From NCBI GenBank assembly GCA_964584755.1, contig CAZPAV010000025.1, positions 1 through 41,814 of the forward strand: 41,814 nucleotides of DNA. Direction: 5' to 3'. The notes under the pieces are model-generated. The model was not told the DNA's origin. It searched no databases and saw only the letters and a program-made list of their open reading frames with translations. This document shows positions 18,492 to 27,580 of this stretch, in pieces. The stretch's first letter is position 1, and each line of letters begins with the position of its first letter. This DNA is from CAZPAV01 sp964584755. Its GTDB lineage: Bacteria; Actinomycetota; Acidimicrobiia; Spongiisociales; UBA5794. The translations under genes were made by a program, and so were the position numbers.

Positions 18492-18992
18492 TCCACCCAG
18501 GGGCGGCGCCGGGCGCACACCGGCGAGCCGGATCTGACGCACCACCGCGGAGAAGAACCGGCGCAGGGCACGTTCGGTGACCCGGTGCAGGGCGAGGCGG
18601 TCCACGACGACGCCGACCCGGCCGAGGGGTGGGACGTACGTGGCCAGCAGGGACAGCATCGTCCGGTCGTCGTCGATGGGCTCGATCTCGAGTTCCGCGG
18701 TGACGGCCGGGTACCGCTCGCGATGTTGCTCCGGCTCCCAGCGGAGCCGCAACCGTGCCAGGGGAAGCCGCCCCGGCACGTCGCGCAGCTCCCTGCACGT
18801 GAAACGGACGCTCTCGAGGAGGTGGAGACCTGCGACCTCGAGATCGAGGACGCCGTCCTCGGTCGCGGAGAGATCGGGGACGAGCACCCGGGGAGAGCGC
18901 AACACCCGGACCTCGCCGGAGCGCAGCAGGCTCCGGACCTCGTCGTAGGGGAGCGCCACCGCCGAGTAGAGCTGGATCTCGCGCTGCTGCAT
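18480..18992 (-). CDS. SRPBCC (START-like) family protein
   Basis: 170 aa, no signal peptide. The pattern of an amphipathic N-terminal strand-helix (QLYSAVALPYDEVRSLL), a run of beta strands, and a final long helix (YVPPLGRVGVVVDRLALHRVTERALRRFFSAVVRQI) fits the SRPBCC / polyketide-cyclase fold, which binds hydrophobic ligands in a cavity. The YxPPLGRxGxxxDRL segment recurs in actinobacterial members. No specific ligand can be named. ATG 18992 is the only good start; the open frame continues upstream without one. Confidence 0.65.
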   Translation of the reverse strand: MQQREIQLYSAVALPYDEVRSLLRSGEVRVLRSPRVLVPDLSATEDGVLDLEVAGLHLLESVRFTCRELRDVPGRLPLARLRLRWEPEQHRERYPAVTAELEIEPIDDDRTMLSLLATYVPPLGRVGVVVDRLALHRVTERALRRFFSAVVRQIRLAGVRPAPPLGGSDG

Positions 18993-19045
18993 GGCGTCAT
19001 GGAACCACGTCGTCTCGACGGCTCGTAGGGTCGCTCGGCCCGTTC

Positions 19046-19080
19046 CCCGCACCGGAGGATCGCCCGGCCGACGGTGCGGG
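19046..19080 (+). repeat. Inverted repeat in the divergent gap before tlpA
   Basis: CCCGCACCG (19046-19054) and CGGTGCGGG (19072-19080) are perfect 9-bp arms with a 17-bp spacer. The gap separates the SRPBCC gene (minus) from the TlpA gene (plus). It may be an operator or a hairpin in a leader. Confidence 0.55.
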
Positions 19081-19163
19081 TGACCGTCGCAAAGACGACC
19101 ATTCGGCCGACACGGCGGCCGGGACGATCGTTGCAGGACCGAGCGGACAGGAGGTTCCCGACG

Positions 19164-19712
19164 GTGACGAGCGTGCTGCAACGGCGTCTCGCCGCCGCGA
19201 TCGTGGCGCTGGCGGTGCTCACCGCGGCGTGCACCGCCAGCGGCGCTCCCGCGGCTCCCGGCCAGGGGGTCGCCGACACCGTCCGGGAGCAGCCACGGGG
19301 CGAGCCGGCGCCGGCGACGTCCTTCCGACGGTTCGACGGCTCCACCACCTCCTTCGCCGCGTACCGAGGCCGGCCCCTCGTGGTCAACTTCTGGGCCTCC
19401 TGGTGCCCGTCGTGCGTCGCCGAGATGTCGGCCGCGTTCCGGCCCGTCCAGGAGAAGGTGGGGGATCGCGTGGCCTTCCTCGGTATCGACATGCAGGACG
19501 AGCGCGCCGACGCGGAGCGGCTCGTCGCCGAGACCGGCGTGCTCTTCGATCTCGCCGAGGACCCGGACGGCGCGCTCTATCTCGAGCTCGGCGGCCTGGG
19601 AATGCCCTACACGGTCTTCATCGACGCCGCGGGGAACGTCGTCGCAGAGCACAACGGTCCGCTGACGGAGTCGCAGCTCCTCGCCGAGATCGCACGGGTG
19701 TTCCCCGGATGA
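19164..19712 (+). CDS. TlpA-like thioredoxin-fold lipoprotein
   Basis: 182 aa exported thiol-disulfide protein. The signal MTSVLQRRLAAAIVALAVLTAAC ends in a lipobox-like Cys23, so it is probably anchored to the outer face of the membrane. The redox centre WCPSC is at residues 80-84 in VVNFWASWCPSCVAEM, followed by the thioredoxin cis-Pro region GMPYTVFID. GTG 19164 is chosen because AGGAGG (19149-19154) lies nine bases upstream. Its stop overlaps ccdA (ATGA). CcdA would supply electrons, and likely targets are cytochrome c haem sites or oxidase copper sites. Confidence 0.9.
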   Translation: MTSVLQRRLAAAIVALAVLTAACTASGAPAAPGQGVADTVREQPRGEPAPATSFRRFDGSTTSFAAYRGRPLVVNFWASWCPSCVAEMSAAFRPVQEKVGDRVAFLGIDMQDERADAERLVAETGVLFDLAEDPDGALYLELGGLGMPYTVFIDAAGNVVAEHNGPLTESQLLAEIARVFPG

Positions 19713-20587
19713 TCGAGGCCCCGCTCGCCCTCGCCTTCGCCGCCGGTCTCGTCGCCACGGTGAATCCCTGCGGTTTCGCCATGCTCCCCGCCTACCTCTC
19801 CTCCTTCATGGGACTCCGGGACGAGACGCCCGGAAGCGGCGTGGGGACGGCGTTGCGCGTCGGAGGCCTCGTGTCGAGCGGGTTCCTCGTCGTCTTCCTC
19901 CTGGCCGGCATCGGGGTCTCCGCAGGAGCTCGCGTCCTCATCACGGTCGTCCCCTGGCTGGCACTGGGCGTGGGCGCCCTCCTCCTCGTCCTGGGGATCG
20001 CCATGATCCGCGGGTTCACACCCACCGTCGGCCTGCCCAAGGCCAAGCGGGCCACCCGGAGGCGGGGGTACGGGGGCGTGTTCCTCTTCGGGGTGTCCTA
20101 CGCGGTGGCCTCCCTCTCGTGCACCCTCCCCGTCTTCCTCACCGTGGTGGCGGCCCAGGCGGCACGTGGGACGTTCCTCTCGAGCGTCGTCACGTTCCTC
20201 GCCTACGGCGCCGGCATGTCCCTCGCCCTCGTCGGCCTCACCATGGCGCTCGCCCTGGGGAAGGCGACCCTGGTGGCCCGGTTCCGCCGAGCCGTGCGTC
20301 ACGTGAATCGCATCTCGGGGGTCATCCTCGTGGCGGCCGGTGCCTACATCGTCGGGTTCTGGACGACGAGCCTCCGGTCGGGGGCCGGCGCGCTCGGCGG
20401 GTCGGGGGCGTTCCGTTTCGTCGAGGGACTCTCCCAGTGGGCGCTGCAGGCGATCGGCGGGCGTCCCCTGGCGTGGACGATCGGCCTCGCCACCGTCGTG
20501 GTCGCCGGCGGGGCCCTCCTCCTCGTGACGGAGCGACGACGCGAGGCCGCCGAGGCCCCCGAGGCAGACCGGGGAAGGTCCCGGTGA
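19709..20587 (+). CDS. ccdA: CcdA-like transmembrane thiol-redox protein
   Basis: 292 aa polytopic membrane protein of the CcdA/DsbD family, carrying reducing equivalents from cytoplasmic thioredoxin to exported thiol proteins. The redox cysteines are Cys21 in TVNPCGFAMLPAYL and Cys138 in SLSCTLPVF, both in the first residues of membrane helices. There are six core helices, plus an extension with one more (about 255-275) before a charged tail. Start ATG overlaps the tlpA stop, and its own stop overlaps the next gene (GTGA), so tlpA-ccdA-MFS form one coupled unit. Confidence 0.92.
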   Translation: MIEAPLALAFAAGLVATVNPCGFAMLPAYLSSFMGLRDETPGSGVGTALRVGGLVSSGFLVVFLLAGIGVSAGARVLITVVPWLALGVGALLLVLGIAMIRGFTPTVGLPKAKRATRRRGYGGVFLFGVSYAVASLSCTLPVFLTVVAAQAARGTFLSSVVTFLAYGAGMSLALVGLTMALALGKATLVARFRRAVRHVNRISGVILVAAGAYIVGFWTTSLRSGAGALGGSGAFRFVEGLSQWALQAIGGRPLAWTIGLATVVVAGGALLLVTERRREAAEAPEADRGRSR

Positions 20588-21822
20588 TCCGGCCGATCTC
20601 CGCCAGCCCCACCGCCAGCGCGACCCGGGCCCGCCATCGGGCGCTGGCCGGCATCGCGATCAGCCAGCTCCTCGTCCTGACGCTCTGGTTCTCCGCGTCC
20701 GCGGTGGGTCCGCAGCTCGCCGTGGCCTGGCGCCTCGACGGGGGCGCCGTCGCCGGGCTGACGCTCATGGTGCAGGTCGGCTTCGTGGTGGGTGCCGTCG
20801 GCTCCTCCGTGGTCGGTCTCGCCGACCTCGTTCCCGCCCGACGCCTCTTCCTCGTCGCCGGGGTCCTCGGAGCCGGTGCCAACGCCGCCCTCCTCCTGGT
20901 CGGTCCCGACACCCTCCTGGTCGCCTTCCTCCTTCGCTTCACGACGGGTGTCGCCCTCGCCGGCGTCTACCCGAGCGGCCTCAAGGTGATGGCGGGATGG
21001 TTCCGACGGGGCCGCGGCATGGCCCTCGGCGTCCTCGTCGGCGCCCTCACCGTGGGGAGCGCCGGTCCCCATCTGATCAGAGGAGCGGGCGTCGAGTGGC
21101 GCGGGGTCATCCTCGGTGCCTCGCTCCTGGCCCTCGTCGGTGCCGTCCTCCTCGGGTTCGGCGTGAAGGACGGGCCCCACGAGACCGCCACGGCACGTTT
21201 CGCCTGGAGTCACCTGGGCACGGTCGTCCGCAACCGCGGCGTCCGTCTCTCGACGTACGGGTACCTCGGTCACATGTGGGAGCTGTACGCCATGTGGACG
21301 TGGACGGCCGCCTTCCTCGCCGCCTCGGCCGCGAGCGGCGGTCATGGGACGGGCTGGGTCTCGAGCGCCACGTTCGCCATCATCGCCATCGGGGGACCCG
21401 CATCCTGGCTGGCCGGCGTCGCTGCCGACCGCTGGGGACGCACGCTCGTCGCCGGCGCCGCCATGGCCGTCTCCGGTGGCGTGGCGCTGGCGACGCCGCT
21501 GCTGTTCGGCGCTCACCCGGTTCTCGTCGTCGGCGTCTTCCTCGTCTGGGGATTCGCCGTCGTCGCGGACTCGGCCCAGTTCTCGACCATGGTCACCGAG
21601 ACGACGGACGGTCCTCACCGTGGAACCGCCCTCACCCTCCAGACCGGCATCGGGTTCCTCCTCACCCTCGTCACCATTCGCGGGGTGCCGCTCATCGCCG
21701 ACTCCCTCGGTTGGCGGTGGGCGTTCCCCTGGCTCGCCGTCGGCCCGGCGCTGGGGATCGTGGCGATGGTGGCTCTCCGGCGGGCTCCGGAGGCGGTCCG
21801 GCTCGCCGAGGGCCGCGGCTGA
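20584..21822 (+). CDS. Major facilitator superfamily transporter
   Basis: 412 aa, about 12 hydrophobic helices. MFS hallmarks are the loop FRRGRGMALGVLVGALTVGSAGPHL (after helix 4) and VAADRWGRTLVAGAAMAVSGG in the second half (D-R-x-G-R-T, the A-like motif between helices 8 and 9). FLLRFTTGVALAGVYPSGLKVMAGWF resembles cyanate/nitrate-type and CP-family carriers. The substrate is not predictable. The GTG start is translationally coupled to ccdA, which suggests co-expression rather than shared chemistry. It converges on the patatin gene with a 20-bp gap. Confidence 0.85.
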   Translation: MIRPISASPTASATRARHRALAGIAISQLLVLTLWFSASAVGPQLAVAWRLDGGAVAGLTLMVQVGFVVGAVGSSVVGLADLVPARRLFLVAGVLGAGANAALLLVGPDTLLVAFLLRFTTGVALAGVYPSGLKVMAGWFRRGRGMALGVLVGALTVGSAGPHLIRGAGVEWRGVILGASLLALVGAVLLGFGVKDGPHETATARFAWSHLGTVVRNRGVRLSTYGYLGHMWELYAMWTWTAAFLAASAASGGHGTGWVSSATFAIIAIGGPASWLAGVAADRWGRTLVAGAAMAVSGGVALATPLLFGAHPVLVVGVFLVWGFAVVADSAQFSTMVTETTDGPHRGTALTLQTGIGFLLTLVTIRGVPLIADSLGWRWAFPWLAVGPALGIVAMVALRRAPEAVRLAEGRG

Positions 21823-21842
21823 CACAGGTGCCCGGTGCGGGC

Positions 21843-22715
21843 TCAGGTCGCGGCGAAGGAGGCCAACTGGAGACGAGCGGCCTCGCGCGCCCGGTCGAAG
21901 GCGGCGCGGGCCTCGTCGCCGCTCATGTCGAAGTCGAGGTCCTCCTTCACGGGCACCTGCACCACCGTCGCCCCGACGTCGACCGGGCGCGGCAACGCGT
22001 AGCGCGCCCGGATCCCGGCGAGGACGACGGCACGGGCCAAGGTGAACGGACCCGTGACCGGTTGGTGCTCGTGGCCGTCGTGGTCGGGGAGGAGGCGGAA
22101 CCCGACGATGGGGCGGTCCCGAGGCACGACCCCCACCGGGTAGTTCGCCGCCATGGCACCGTCGGCGAAGACGACCCGGTCGCCGGTGCGCGTGTCGACG
22201 AGGGTGACCGGCGTGAACAGGAAGGGCACCGCGGCCGACATGCGCACCGCCCGCGCCACGGGAAACGTCTCCCAGGGAATGCCGTACCGGTCGAGATCAC
22301 GAGGAAGCAGGACGCCTCGGGAGTGGCTGAGATCGGTGGTCACGATGCGCAGGGCGCCCTTGGGGAGGTCGCCGAAGGTGTGAAGGCCGCGCCGGGCGAG
22401 GAGATCGCCCCACACCTCCTCCAGCCGGCGGCTGTCGTACACCCCTCGCCGGGTGACGAGCGCGAGGTGGCGGCCGAGGAAGGGGATGCGGGCCCCCGGG
22501 ACCGGTCGCAGGAGGGAGGGCCAGTCCACGGCGCAGACGGATCCTGCCAGCTCCTCCGGTCCGTACCCGGCGGCGACGAGGGACGCGACGAGCGCGCCGG
22601 CCGACGTGCCGGCCACGGCGTCGAACTCGAAGCCCAGATCGAGGGCGGCGGCGGCCGCTCCCGCCAGGGCGACGCCACGCACGCCCCCGCCCTCGAAGAC
22701 CGCGTGAACTCTCAT
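21843..22715 (-). CDS. Patatin-like phospholipase
   Basis: 290 aa lipid acyl hydrolase. The oxyanion block EGGGVRG is at residues 8-14, the nucleophile Ser38 is in GTSAG, and the dyad Asp185 is in FADGAMAANYP, so the catalytic Ser-Asp pair is complete. No signal peptide or membrane helix is seen, so the protein is probably cytoplasmic. ATG 22715 is chosen because the GGG box must be near the N-terminus; an in-frame GTG at 22763 would add 16 unlikely residues. It is divergent from the Crp-family gene, sharing a 111-bp gap. Confidence 0.9.
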   Translation of the reverse strand: MRVHAVFEGGGVRGVALAGAAAAALDLGFEFDAVAGTSAGALVASLVAAGYGPEELAGSVCAVDWPSLLRPVPGARIPFLGRHLALVTRRGVYDSRRLEEVWGDLLARRGLHTFGDLPKGALRIVTTDLSHSRGVLLPRDLDRYGIPWETFPVARAVRMSAAVPFLFTPVTLVDTRTGDRVVFADGAMAANYPVGVVPRDRPIVGFRLLPDHDGHEHQPVTGPFTLARAVVLAGIRARYALPRPVDVGATVVQVPVKEDLDFDMSGDEARAAFDRAREAARLQLASFAAT

Positions 22716-22767
22716 GGTCTCGCCAACCTCGGACCGCGGGACCGGACCCCTCCAGTGTCGCACGCTT

Positions 22768-22773
22768 TACGAT
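22768..22773 (+). promoter_or_regulatory. Candidate -10 box TACGAT of the Crp-family gene
   Basis: TACGAT lies in the gap between the patatin and Crp-family genes. It would give a leader of about 47 nt holding GGGAGG (22815-22820), six bases before ATG 22827. Confidence 0.4.
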
Positions 22774-22826
22774 TCTCCGGGAACGCGGACGATGGGGACG
22801 GGGTTGTGCCCTGCGGGAGGTCACCG

Positions 22827-23507
22827 ATGGACACCGCAGATCAGCAACACTTCGCCTGGCTCGCTCGGTCGTTCGGTCGCACCGACTACCTCCCCTTGAC
22901 GCCCGGGGATCTCGAGGCCCTCGCCGCCGCCGGCGAGTACGTGCAGAAGTACCCGGGCACCCATCTCTTCAGGCAGGGCGCCGAGGCCGAGGCCGCGTAC
23001 GTCGTCCAGGACGGCGAGGTCGAGCTGTACCGGGTCCGGCATCAAGGCACCCGCGTCGTGGTGGGTCGCGTCGCCGCCGGAGCCGTCATCGGCGACATCG
23101 CGCTCTTCCAGGGCACCCCGTACATCTCCTCGGCGCGGGCCATCGGCCCGGTGACGGCGTTCCGTCTCGAGCGCAGCCGTCTCCTCCCGACGCTCATCGC
23201 GCACCCCGTGATCGCCATGCGGTGGCTCGTCGCCGGACTCACGCAGCTCGAGGCGACGCAGCGTCGGGTGATCCGACTCCTGCATCGGACGGTGAAGGAG
23301 CAGGTCGCCGAGGTCGTCCTCGACGAGGCGGACCGCTACGGCGAGGTGCACCTCAGCCAGACGAGCCTCGCCAACCTCCTCGGCGCGAGCCGCCAGTCGG
23401 TCAATCAGGCGCTCTCCGAGCTCCGGGGTGCCGGGCTCCTCGAGACCGGGTATCGCTACGTGCGCGTCCTCGACCGCCCCGGCCTGGAGGCCATCGTCGG
23501 GCGATGA
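22827..23507 (+). CDS. Crp/Fnr family transcriptional regulator
   Basis: 226 aa. An N-terminal cyclic-nucleotide-binding-type beta barrel (about residues 35-130; GTHLFRQGAEAEAAYVVQDGEVELYRV, GAVIGDIALFQGTPY) is followed by a dimer helix and a C-terminal winged helix (LSQTSLANLLGASRQSVNQALSELRGAGLL, about 175-205). The phosphate-binding cassette does not have the E. coli Crp R-S sequence (it reads GDIALFQGTPYISSARA), so cAMP binding is doubtful. No Fnr-type cysteine cluster is visible. The ligand and targets are unknown; the divergent patatin gene is a candidate target. Confidence 0.9.
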   Translation: MDTADQQHFAWLARSFGRTDYLPLTPGDLEALAAAGEYVQKYPGTHLFRQGAEAEAAYVVQDGEVELYRVRHQGTRVVVGRVAAGAVIGDIALFQGTPYISSARAIGPVTAFRLERSRLLPTLIAHPVIAMRWLVAGLTQLEATQRRVIRLLHRTVKEQVAEVVLDEADRYGEVHLSQTSLANLLGASRQSVNQALSELRGAGLLETGYRYVRVLDRPGLEAIVGR

Positions 23508-23512
23508 GCGCG

Positions 23513-23881
23513 TCAGCGTCGACCCCGCCACCAGGCGAAGCCGGCGCCTCCCGCCGCACCGATGCCCGCCAGGACGAGCGCCTCGGTGCGAGCGTCGCCG
23601 AACACCGCCAGGGCCGGACCTTGGAGCCGGCCCGCGGCCGCCACGAGGCCCAGCGCGAGGAGCGCCAGGGCGAGGCCGGCCGCGGCGGCGGCCAGCCCGT
23701 CGCGGCGGCGCGGACGCCCCTCGAAGGCGAGCAGCGTCGGCGGAGCACCGGCTACGAGGAGCGGCGCGAGATGGAAGGTCGTCCCCGGCCGCAGCACGGC
23801 CAGGAGGAGCCAGAGGGCGGCGAGTCCGCTGGCCCAGGCGAGGGCGCGTCGAACCTGCGGGGAGCGGGTGGGCGCGAGCAT
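23513..23881 (-). CDS. Small four-helix membrane protein, unknown function
   Basis: 122 aa with four probable membrane segments (ALAWASGLAALWLLLAVL, FHLAPLLVAGAPPTLLAF, GLAAAAAGLALALLALGLVAA, ALVLAGIGAAGGAGFAW) and an Arg-rich tail. I do not recognise a family. It lies six bases from the end of the Crp-family gene (convergent) and is divergent from the DUF3179 gene. There is GAGGGG upstream, but too close to the ATG to be a good site. The open frame extends further upstream, so the start is uncertain. The clear membrane pattern supports a real gene. Confidence 0.6.
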   Translation of the reverse strand: MLAPTRSPQVRRALAWASGLAALWLLLAVLRPGTTFHLAPLLVAGAPPTLLAFEGRPRRRDGLAAAAAGLALALLALGLVAAAGRLQGPALAVFGDARTEALVLAGIGAAGGAGFAWWRGRR

Positions 23882-23997
23882 GCCCCTCGCAACGGGCGAT
23901 GGGGACAGGCCCACCCGAGAAGGTCGAATATCCGACAGTGCCGGGGACGTCCCGGCGCCGGGCGACGTTGTCCGGGCGGAACCTCCCGGAGGAGCTC

Positions 23998-25242
23998 GTG
24001 ACGCCTCGCATCCGACGCCTCGCCCTCGTCGCCGCCCTGGCACTCGTCGCCGCGGCCTGTACCGCCGCGCTCCCGCGCACCGATCCGACCACGACGGCCC
24101 CGGCGACGACGGTCGAGGAAGGGACGCCGGCGACCACCCCCGCTCCCACCTCGACGACGACGCCTCCACCCCAGGGCGTCCTCCCCGAGGGCCCCTCCGC
24201 GCTCGAGGACATGCGGGACCCTGCGTTTCCGGCCCCACTCGTCCCACCCGAGGACATCCTCTCCGGAGGACCGCCGCCGGACGGGATCCCACCCATCGAC
24301 GCCCCCCGATTCCTCCCGGCCGCCGCGCAGCGGGACCTGCTTCCGCCCGAGGAGCCGGTGGTCACGCTCGAGATCGACGGCGACGCCCGCGCCTACCCGG
24401 TGCGGATCCTCATCTGGCACGAGATCGTCAACGACACCGTCGGTGGAGTGCCGGTCGCCGTCACGTACTGTCCCCTCTGCAACTCGGCGGTCGCCTATCG
24501 ACGGGTCGTCCGCGGCGTCGAGACCACCTTCGGCACCTCGGGCCGCCTCTACAACTCGGCGCTCGTCATGTACGACCGGGCCACCGAGTCGCTCTGGACG
24601 CACTACGACGGCCGAGCGGTCGTCGGTCTCCTGACCGGAGAGCAGCTCGAGCCCATCCCGGCACCACTCATGTCCTGGGGCGACTTCCTCGCCGCCTATC
24701 CGGACGGGCAGGTCCTCGACCAGACACGGACCGGTTTCCGGCGCGACTACGGCGTCAACCCCTACGTGGGGTACGACAACCCCGACACCCAACCCTTCCT
24801 CTTCCGGGGCACCGTCGACGACCGCGCCCGGGCGAAGCAGCGTGTCGTGGGGGTGACGGTGGGGGAGGAGTCCGTGGCCTTCGCCCTCGACGCGATCTCC
24901 GGTGGCGAGGCGAGGGCGACGAACACGACGATCGGAGGGCGGCCCGTCGTCGTCCTGTGGAAGGCCGGGCAGGCCTCGGCCCTCGAGCGGGGCAACGTGG
25001 GGACCGGACGTGACGTCGGCACGACGGGAGTCTTCTTCCGTGAGCTCGACGGACGGGTCCTCACCCTCTCCGCCGAAGGCGACCACTTCGTCGACGCCGA
25101 GACGGGGAGCACCTGGAACATCGTGGGCGCCGCCGTTTCCGGTCCCCTCGCCGGGTCCGAGCTCACGAGGATCCCCCACCTCGACACCTTCTGGTTCGCC
25201 TGGTCCTCGTACCGGCCGGGCACGAGTCTCGTCGAGGGCTGA
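23998..25242 (+). CDS. DUF3179 domain lipoprotein
   Basis: 414 aa. The GTG start has GGAGGAG four bases upstream. The signal MTPRIRRLALVAALALVAAAC suggests a lipoprotein, followed by a Thr/Pro-rich linker of about 40 residues (PTTTAPATTVEEGTPATTPA). The main domain has the DUF3179 signature: AYPVRILIWHEIVNDTVGGVPVAVTYCPLCNSAVAY, FGTSGRLYNSALVMYDR, LWTHYDG, and NPYVGYDN. The CPLC pair looks like a metal or redox site, but no activity is established that I know of. It is probably extracellular and membrane-tethered. Confidence 0.88.
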   Translation: MTPRIRRLALVAALALVAAACTAALPRTDPTTTAPATTVEEGTPATTPAPTSTTTPPPQGVLPEGPSALEDMRDPAFPAPLVPPEDILSGGPPPDGIPPIDAPRFLPAAAQRDLLPPEEPVVTLEIDGDARAYPVRILIWHEIVNDTVGGVPVAVTYCPLCNSAVAYRRVVRGVETTFGTSGRLYNSALVMYDRATESLWTHYDGRAVVGLLTGEQLEPIPAPLMSWGDFLAAYPDGQVLDQTRTGFRRDYGVNPYVGYDNPDTQPFLFRGTVDDRARAKQRVVGVTVGEESVAFALDAISGGEARATNTTIGGRPVVVLWKAGQASALERGNVGTGRDVGTTGVFFRELDGRVLTLSAEGDHFVDAETGSTWNIVGAAVSGPLAGSELTRIPHLDTFWFAWSSYRPGTSLVEG

Positions 25243-25250
25243 GCGCTCGT

Positions 25251-25256
25251 TACCAT
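25251..25256 (+). promoter_or_regulatory. -10 box (TACCAT) of the molybdenum hydroxylase gene
   Basis: TACCAT ends eight bases before ATG 25265 with no ribosome binding site, so the transcript is probably leaderless. It would drive the three-gene coupled unit 25265-29207. Confidence 0.55.
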
Positions 25257-25264
25257 TCACCGCC

Positions 25265-27580
25265 ATGTCCCGATCCATCCTCGGCGCGGCGGTGAAACGG
25301 GTCGAGGACCCCCGGTTCCTCACCGGTAGGGGCGCCTACCTCGACGACCGCGAGGTCCCGGGAGCCCTCTGGTTGGGCATCGTGCGCTCCCCGGTCCCGC
25401 ACGGCCGGATCCTCGCCGTCGATCTGACGGAGAGCACTCGGCTGCCCGAGGTGGTGGCCACGTTCACCGCCGCCGACCTCGAGCTGGCGCCCATCGCCGC
25501 GGCCACGCCGGACGCCCCGCAGGCGGCCCGACCGGTGCTCGCCGTGGAGCGTGTCCGCTTCGTGGGAGAGCCGGTGGCGGTCGTCGCCGCCACCACCCGG
25601 GAGGCGGCCGAGGCGGCGGCGCACCTCGCCTTCGTGGACGTCGACCCCCTGCCGGCGGTCGTGACTCCCGCCGCGGCGCTCGCCGACGATGCCCCGTTGC
25701 TCTTCCCGGAGCTGGGAACGAACCTCGTGGCCCGCTCCGCTCCGGCACCCGAGAGCGAGGATCCACTCGTCGGAGCCGACGTCGTCGTGGGTGCCACGTT
25801 CCACAATCAGCGACTCGCCGCGGTGCCCCTCGAACCGAGCAACGCCCTGGCGATCCCCGACGACGGCCATCTGGAGTGGTGGGTGAGCTCCCAGAACGTG
25901 TTCATCCACCAGGCGGTGGGGGCGGCCTGCCTGGGCGTCCCCCGCGAGTCGCTGCGCGTGCGTGTCGCCGATCTCGGCGGAGGGTTCGGGGCGAAGATCC
26001 AACCGGCACCCGAGCAGATCCTCGTCGCGGCCGTGGCCAGGCGCCTGGGCCGGCCGGTGCGCTGGCAGGAGACGCGGGGGGAGAACCTCCGCGGGATGAC
26101 CCAGGGCAGGGATCAGTACCAGGACATCGAGATCGGGTCCGATCGTTCCGGGCGCATCGTGGGGATCCGCGTGCGGTTGCTCCAGAACGCGGGGGCGTAC
26201 CCGCACTTCGGCGCCATGCTGCCGGGTTTCACCGCCCTCATGGCGACCGGGCCGTACCGGGTGCCGCGGGTCCGGGTCGAGTGGCGCTCCGTGGTGACGA
26301 ACACCACGCCGGTTCACGCGTACCGCGGGGCCGGTCGCCCGGAGGCGACGGTGATGCTCGAGCGAGCGATCGATCTCCTCGCCGCGGAGTTGGGGCTGGA
26401 TCCCGCAGAGGTGCGTCGTCGCAATCTCCTCCCTCCCGAGGACTTCCCCCACGTGACCCCCACCGGCGCGAGGTACGACAGTGGCGCCTACGAGCGAGCC
26501 CTGGACCGAGCACTGGACCTCGCCGGGTACGCCGAGCTCCGCCGGGAGCAACGGCGCCGGCGGGCTCGCGGCTCGCGCCGGCGGCTCGGGATCGGACTCT
26601 CCACGTACGTCGAGGTGACCGCGGCCGAGGGCCGCCGCGAGTGGGGGTCCGTCTCCGTCCTCGAGGACGGGAGCGCCGTCGTCCGGGTGGGGACCTCGGG
26701 CCACGGGCAGGGGCACGAGACCGCGTACGCCCAGCTCGTCGCCGGCACCCTGGGGATCCCGATGGAGCGTATCCGAGTCGTGCAGGGGGACACCGCCGAG
26801 GTCCCGCGCGGCGGAGGGACGATGGCCTCCCGCTCCCTCCAGCTCGGCGGGGCCGCGGCGCTCGATGCCGCCCGGGACGTCCTCGAGAAGGCCCGGGCCA
26901 TCGTCGCCCATCACCTCGAGGCCGCGCTCGACGACGTCCTCCTCTTCGAGGACGGTCGCATCGGCGTCGCCGGGGTTCCCGACGTCGCGCTCTCCTGGGC
27001 CGAGATCGCCCGCCTGGCCGGGGACCCGGAGACGGTCCCCCCCGGGATGGCCCCCGGTCTCGACGCCGCAGCCACGATCGACCAGGGGGGCGCCACCTAC
27101 CCCTTCGGGACCCACGTCTCGGTGGCGGAGGTCGATCTCGACACCGGGGAGACACGGCTCCTCCGGCACGTGGCCGTCGACGACTGCGGGAGGATCCTCA
27201 ACCCCCTCCTCGTGGACGGGCAGATCGCCGGGGGCGTCGCCCAGGGAATCGGCCAGGCTCTCTTCGAGGAGGCGCGCTACGACGCCGACGGGAACCCCCT
27301 CACCGGGACCCTCGCCTCGTACCTCCTCCCGACCGCGGCCACGATGCCGCCCATGGCCCTGGAGCACACGGTCACGCCCAGCCCCGAGAACGCCCTCGGG
27401 GTGAAGGGTGCCGGAGAGGCCGGAACGATCGGAGCGACGGCCGCCGTGCTCAACGCCGTCGTCGACGCCGTGGCCGACCTCGGGGTGCGGCACATCGACA
27501 TGCCCCTCACGCCGGGACGGGTCTGGGAGGCGGTGCGAGCCGCGGCGTCGCCGGCCGAGGTCCGGGGGGAGGAGGCGTGA
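25265..27580 (+). CDS. Molybdenum hydroxylase large subunit (xanthine dehydrogenase / CoxL form II type)
   Basis: 771 aa molybdopterin-binding subunit. The N-terminal a/b hammerhead domain (GRGAYLDD, VRSPVPHGRI, VRFVGEPVAVVAA) leads into two Mo-binding domains (DLGGGFGAK, TSGHGQGHETAYAQL, GVKGAGEAGT with the catalytic Glu near residue 720). The active-site loop reads AYRGAGR (352-358), the form II pattern, not the AYXCSFR of true aerobic CO dehydrogenase. The substrate is therefore not CO with any confidence; an aldehyde, purine or other heterocycle is more likely. The FAD and 2Fe-2S partner genes are absent on both sides. Its stop overlaps the ABC ATPase start (GTGA). Confidence 0.9.
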   Translation: MSRSILGAAVKRVEDPRFLTGRGAYLDDREVPGALWLGIVRSPVPHGRILAVDLTESTRLPEVVATFTAADLELAPIAAATPDAPQAARPVLAVERVRFVGEPVAVVAATTREAAEAAAHLAFVDVDPLPAVVTPAAALADDAPLLFPELGTNLVARSAPAPESEDPLVGADVVVGATFHNQRLAAVPLEPSNALAIPDDGHLEWWVSSQNVFIHQAVGAACLGVPRESLRVRVADLGGGFGAKIQPAPEQILVAAVARRLGRPVRWQETRGENLRGMTQGRDQYQDIEIGSDRSGRIVGIRVRLLQNAGAYPHFGAMLPGFTALMATGPYRVPRVRVEWRSVVTNTTPVHAYRGAGRPEATVMLERAIDLLAAELGLDPAEVRRRNLLPPEDFPHVTPTGARYDSGAYERALDRALDLAGYAELRREQRRRRARGSRRRLGIGLSTYVEVTAAEGRREWGSVSVLEDGSAVVRVGTSGHGQGHETAYAQLVAGTLGIPMERIRVVQGDTAEVPRGGGTMASRSLQLGGAAALDAARDVLEKARAIVAHHLEAALDDVLLFEDGRIGVAGVPDVALSWAEIARLAGDPETVPPGMAPGLDAAATIDQGGATYPFGTHVSVAEVDLDTGETRLLRHVAVDDCGRILNPLLVDGQIAGGVAQGIGQALFEEARYDADGNPLTGTLASYLLPTAATMPPMALEHTVTPSPENALGVKGAGEAGTIGATAAVLNAVVDAVADLGVRHIDMPLTPGRVWEAVRAAASPAEVRGEEA

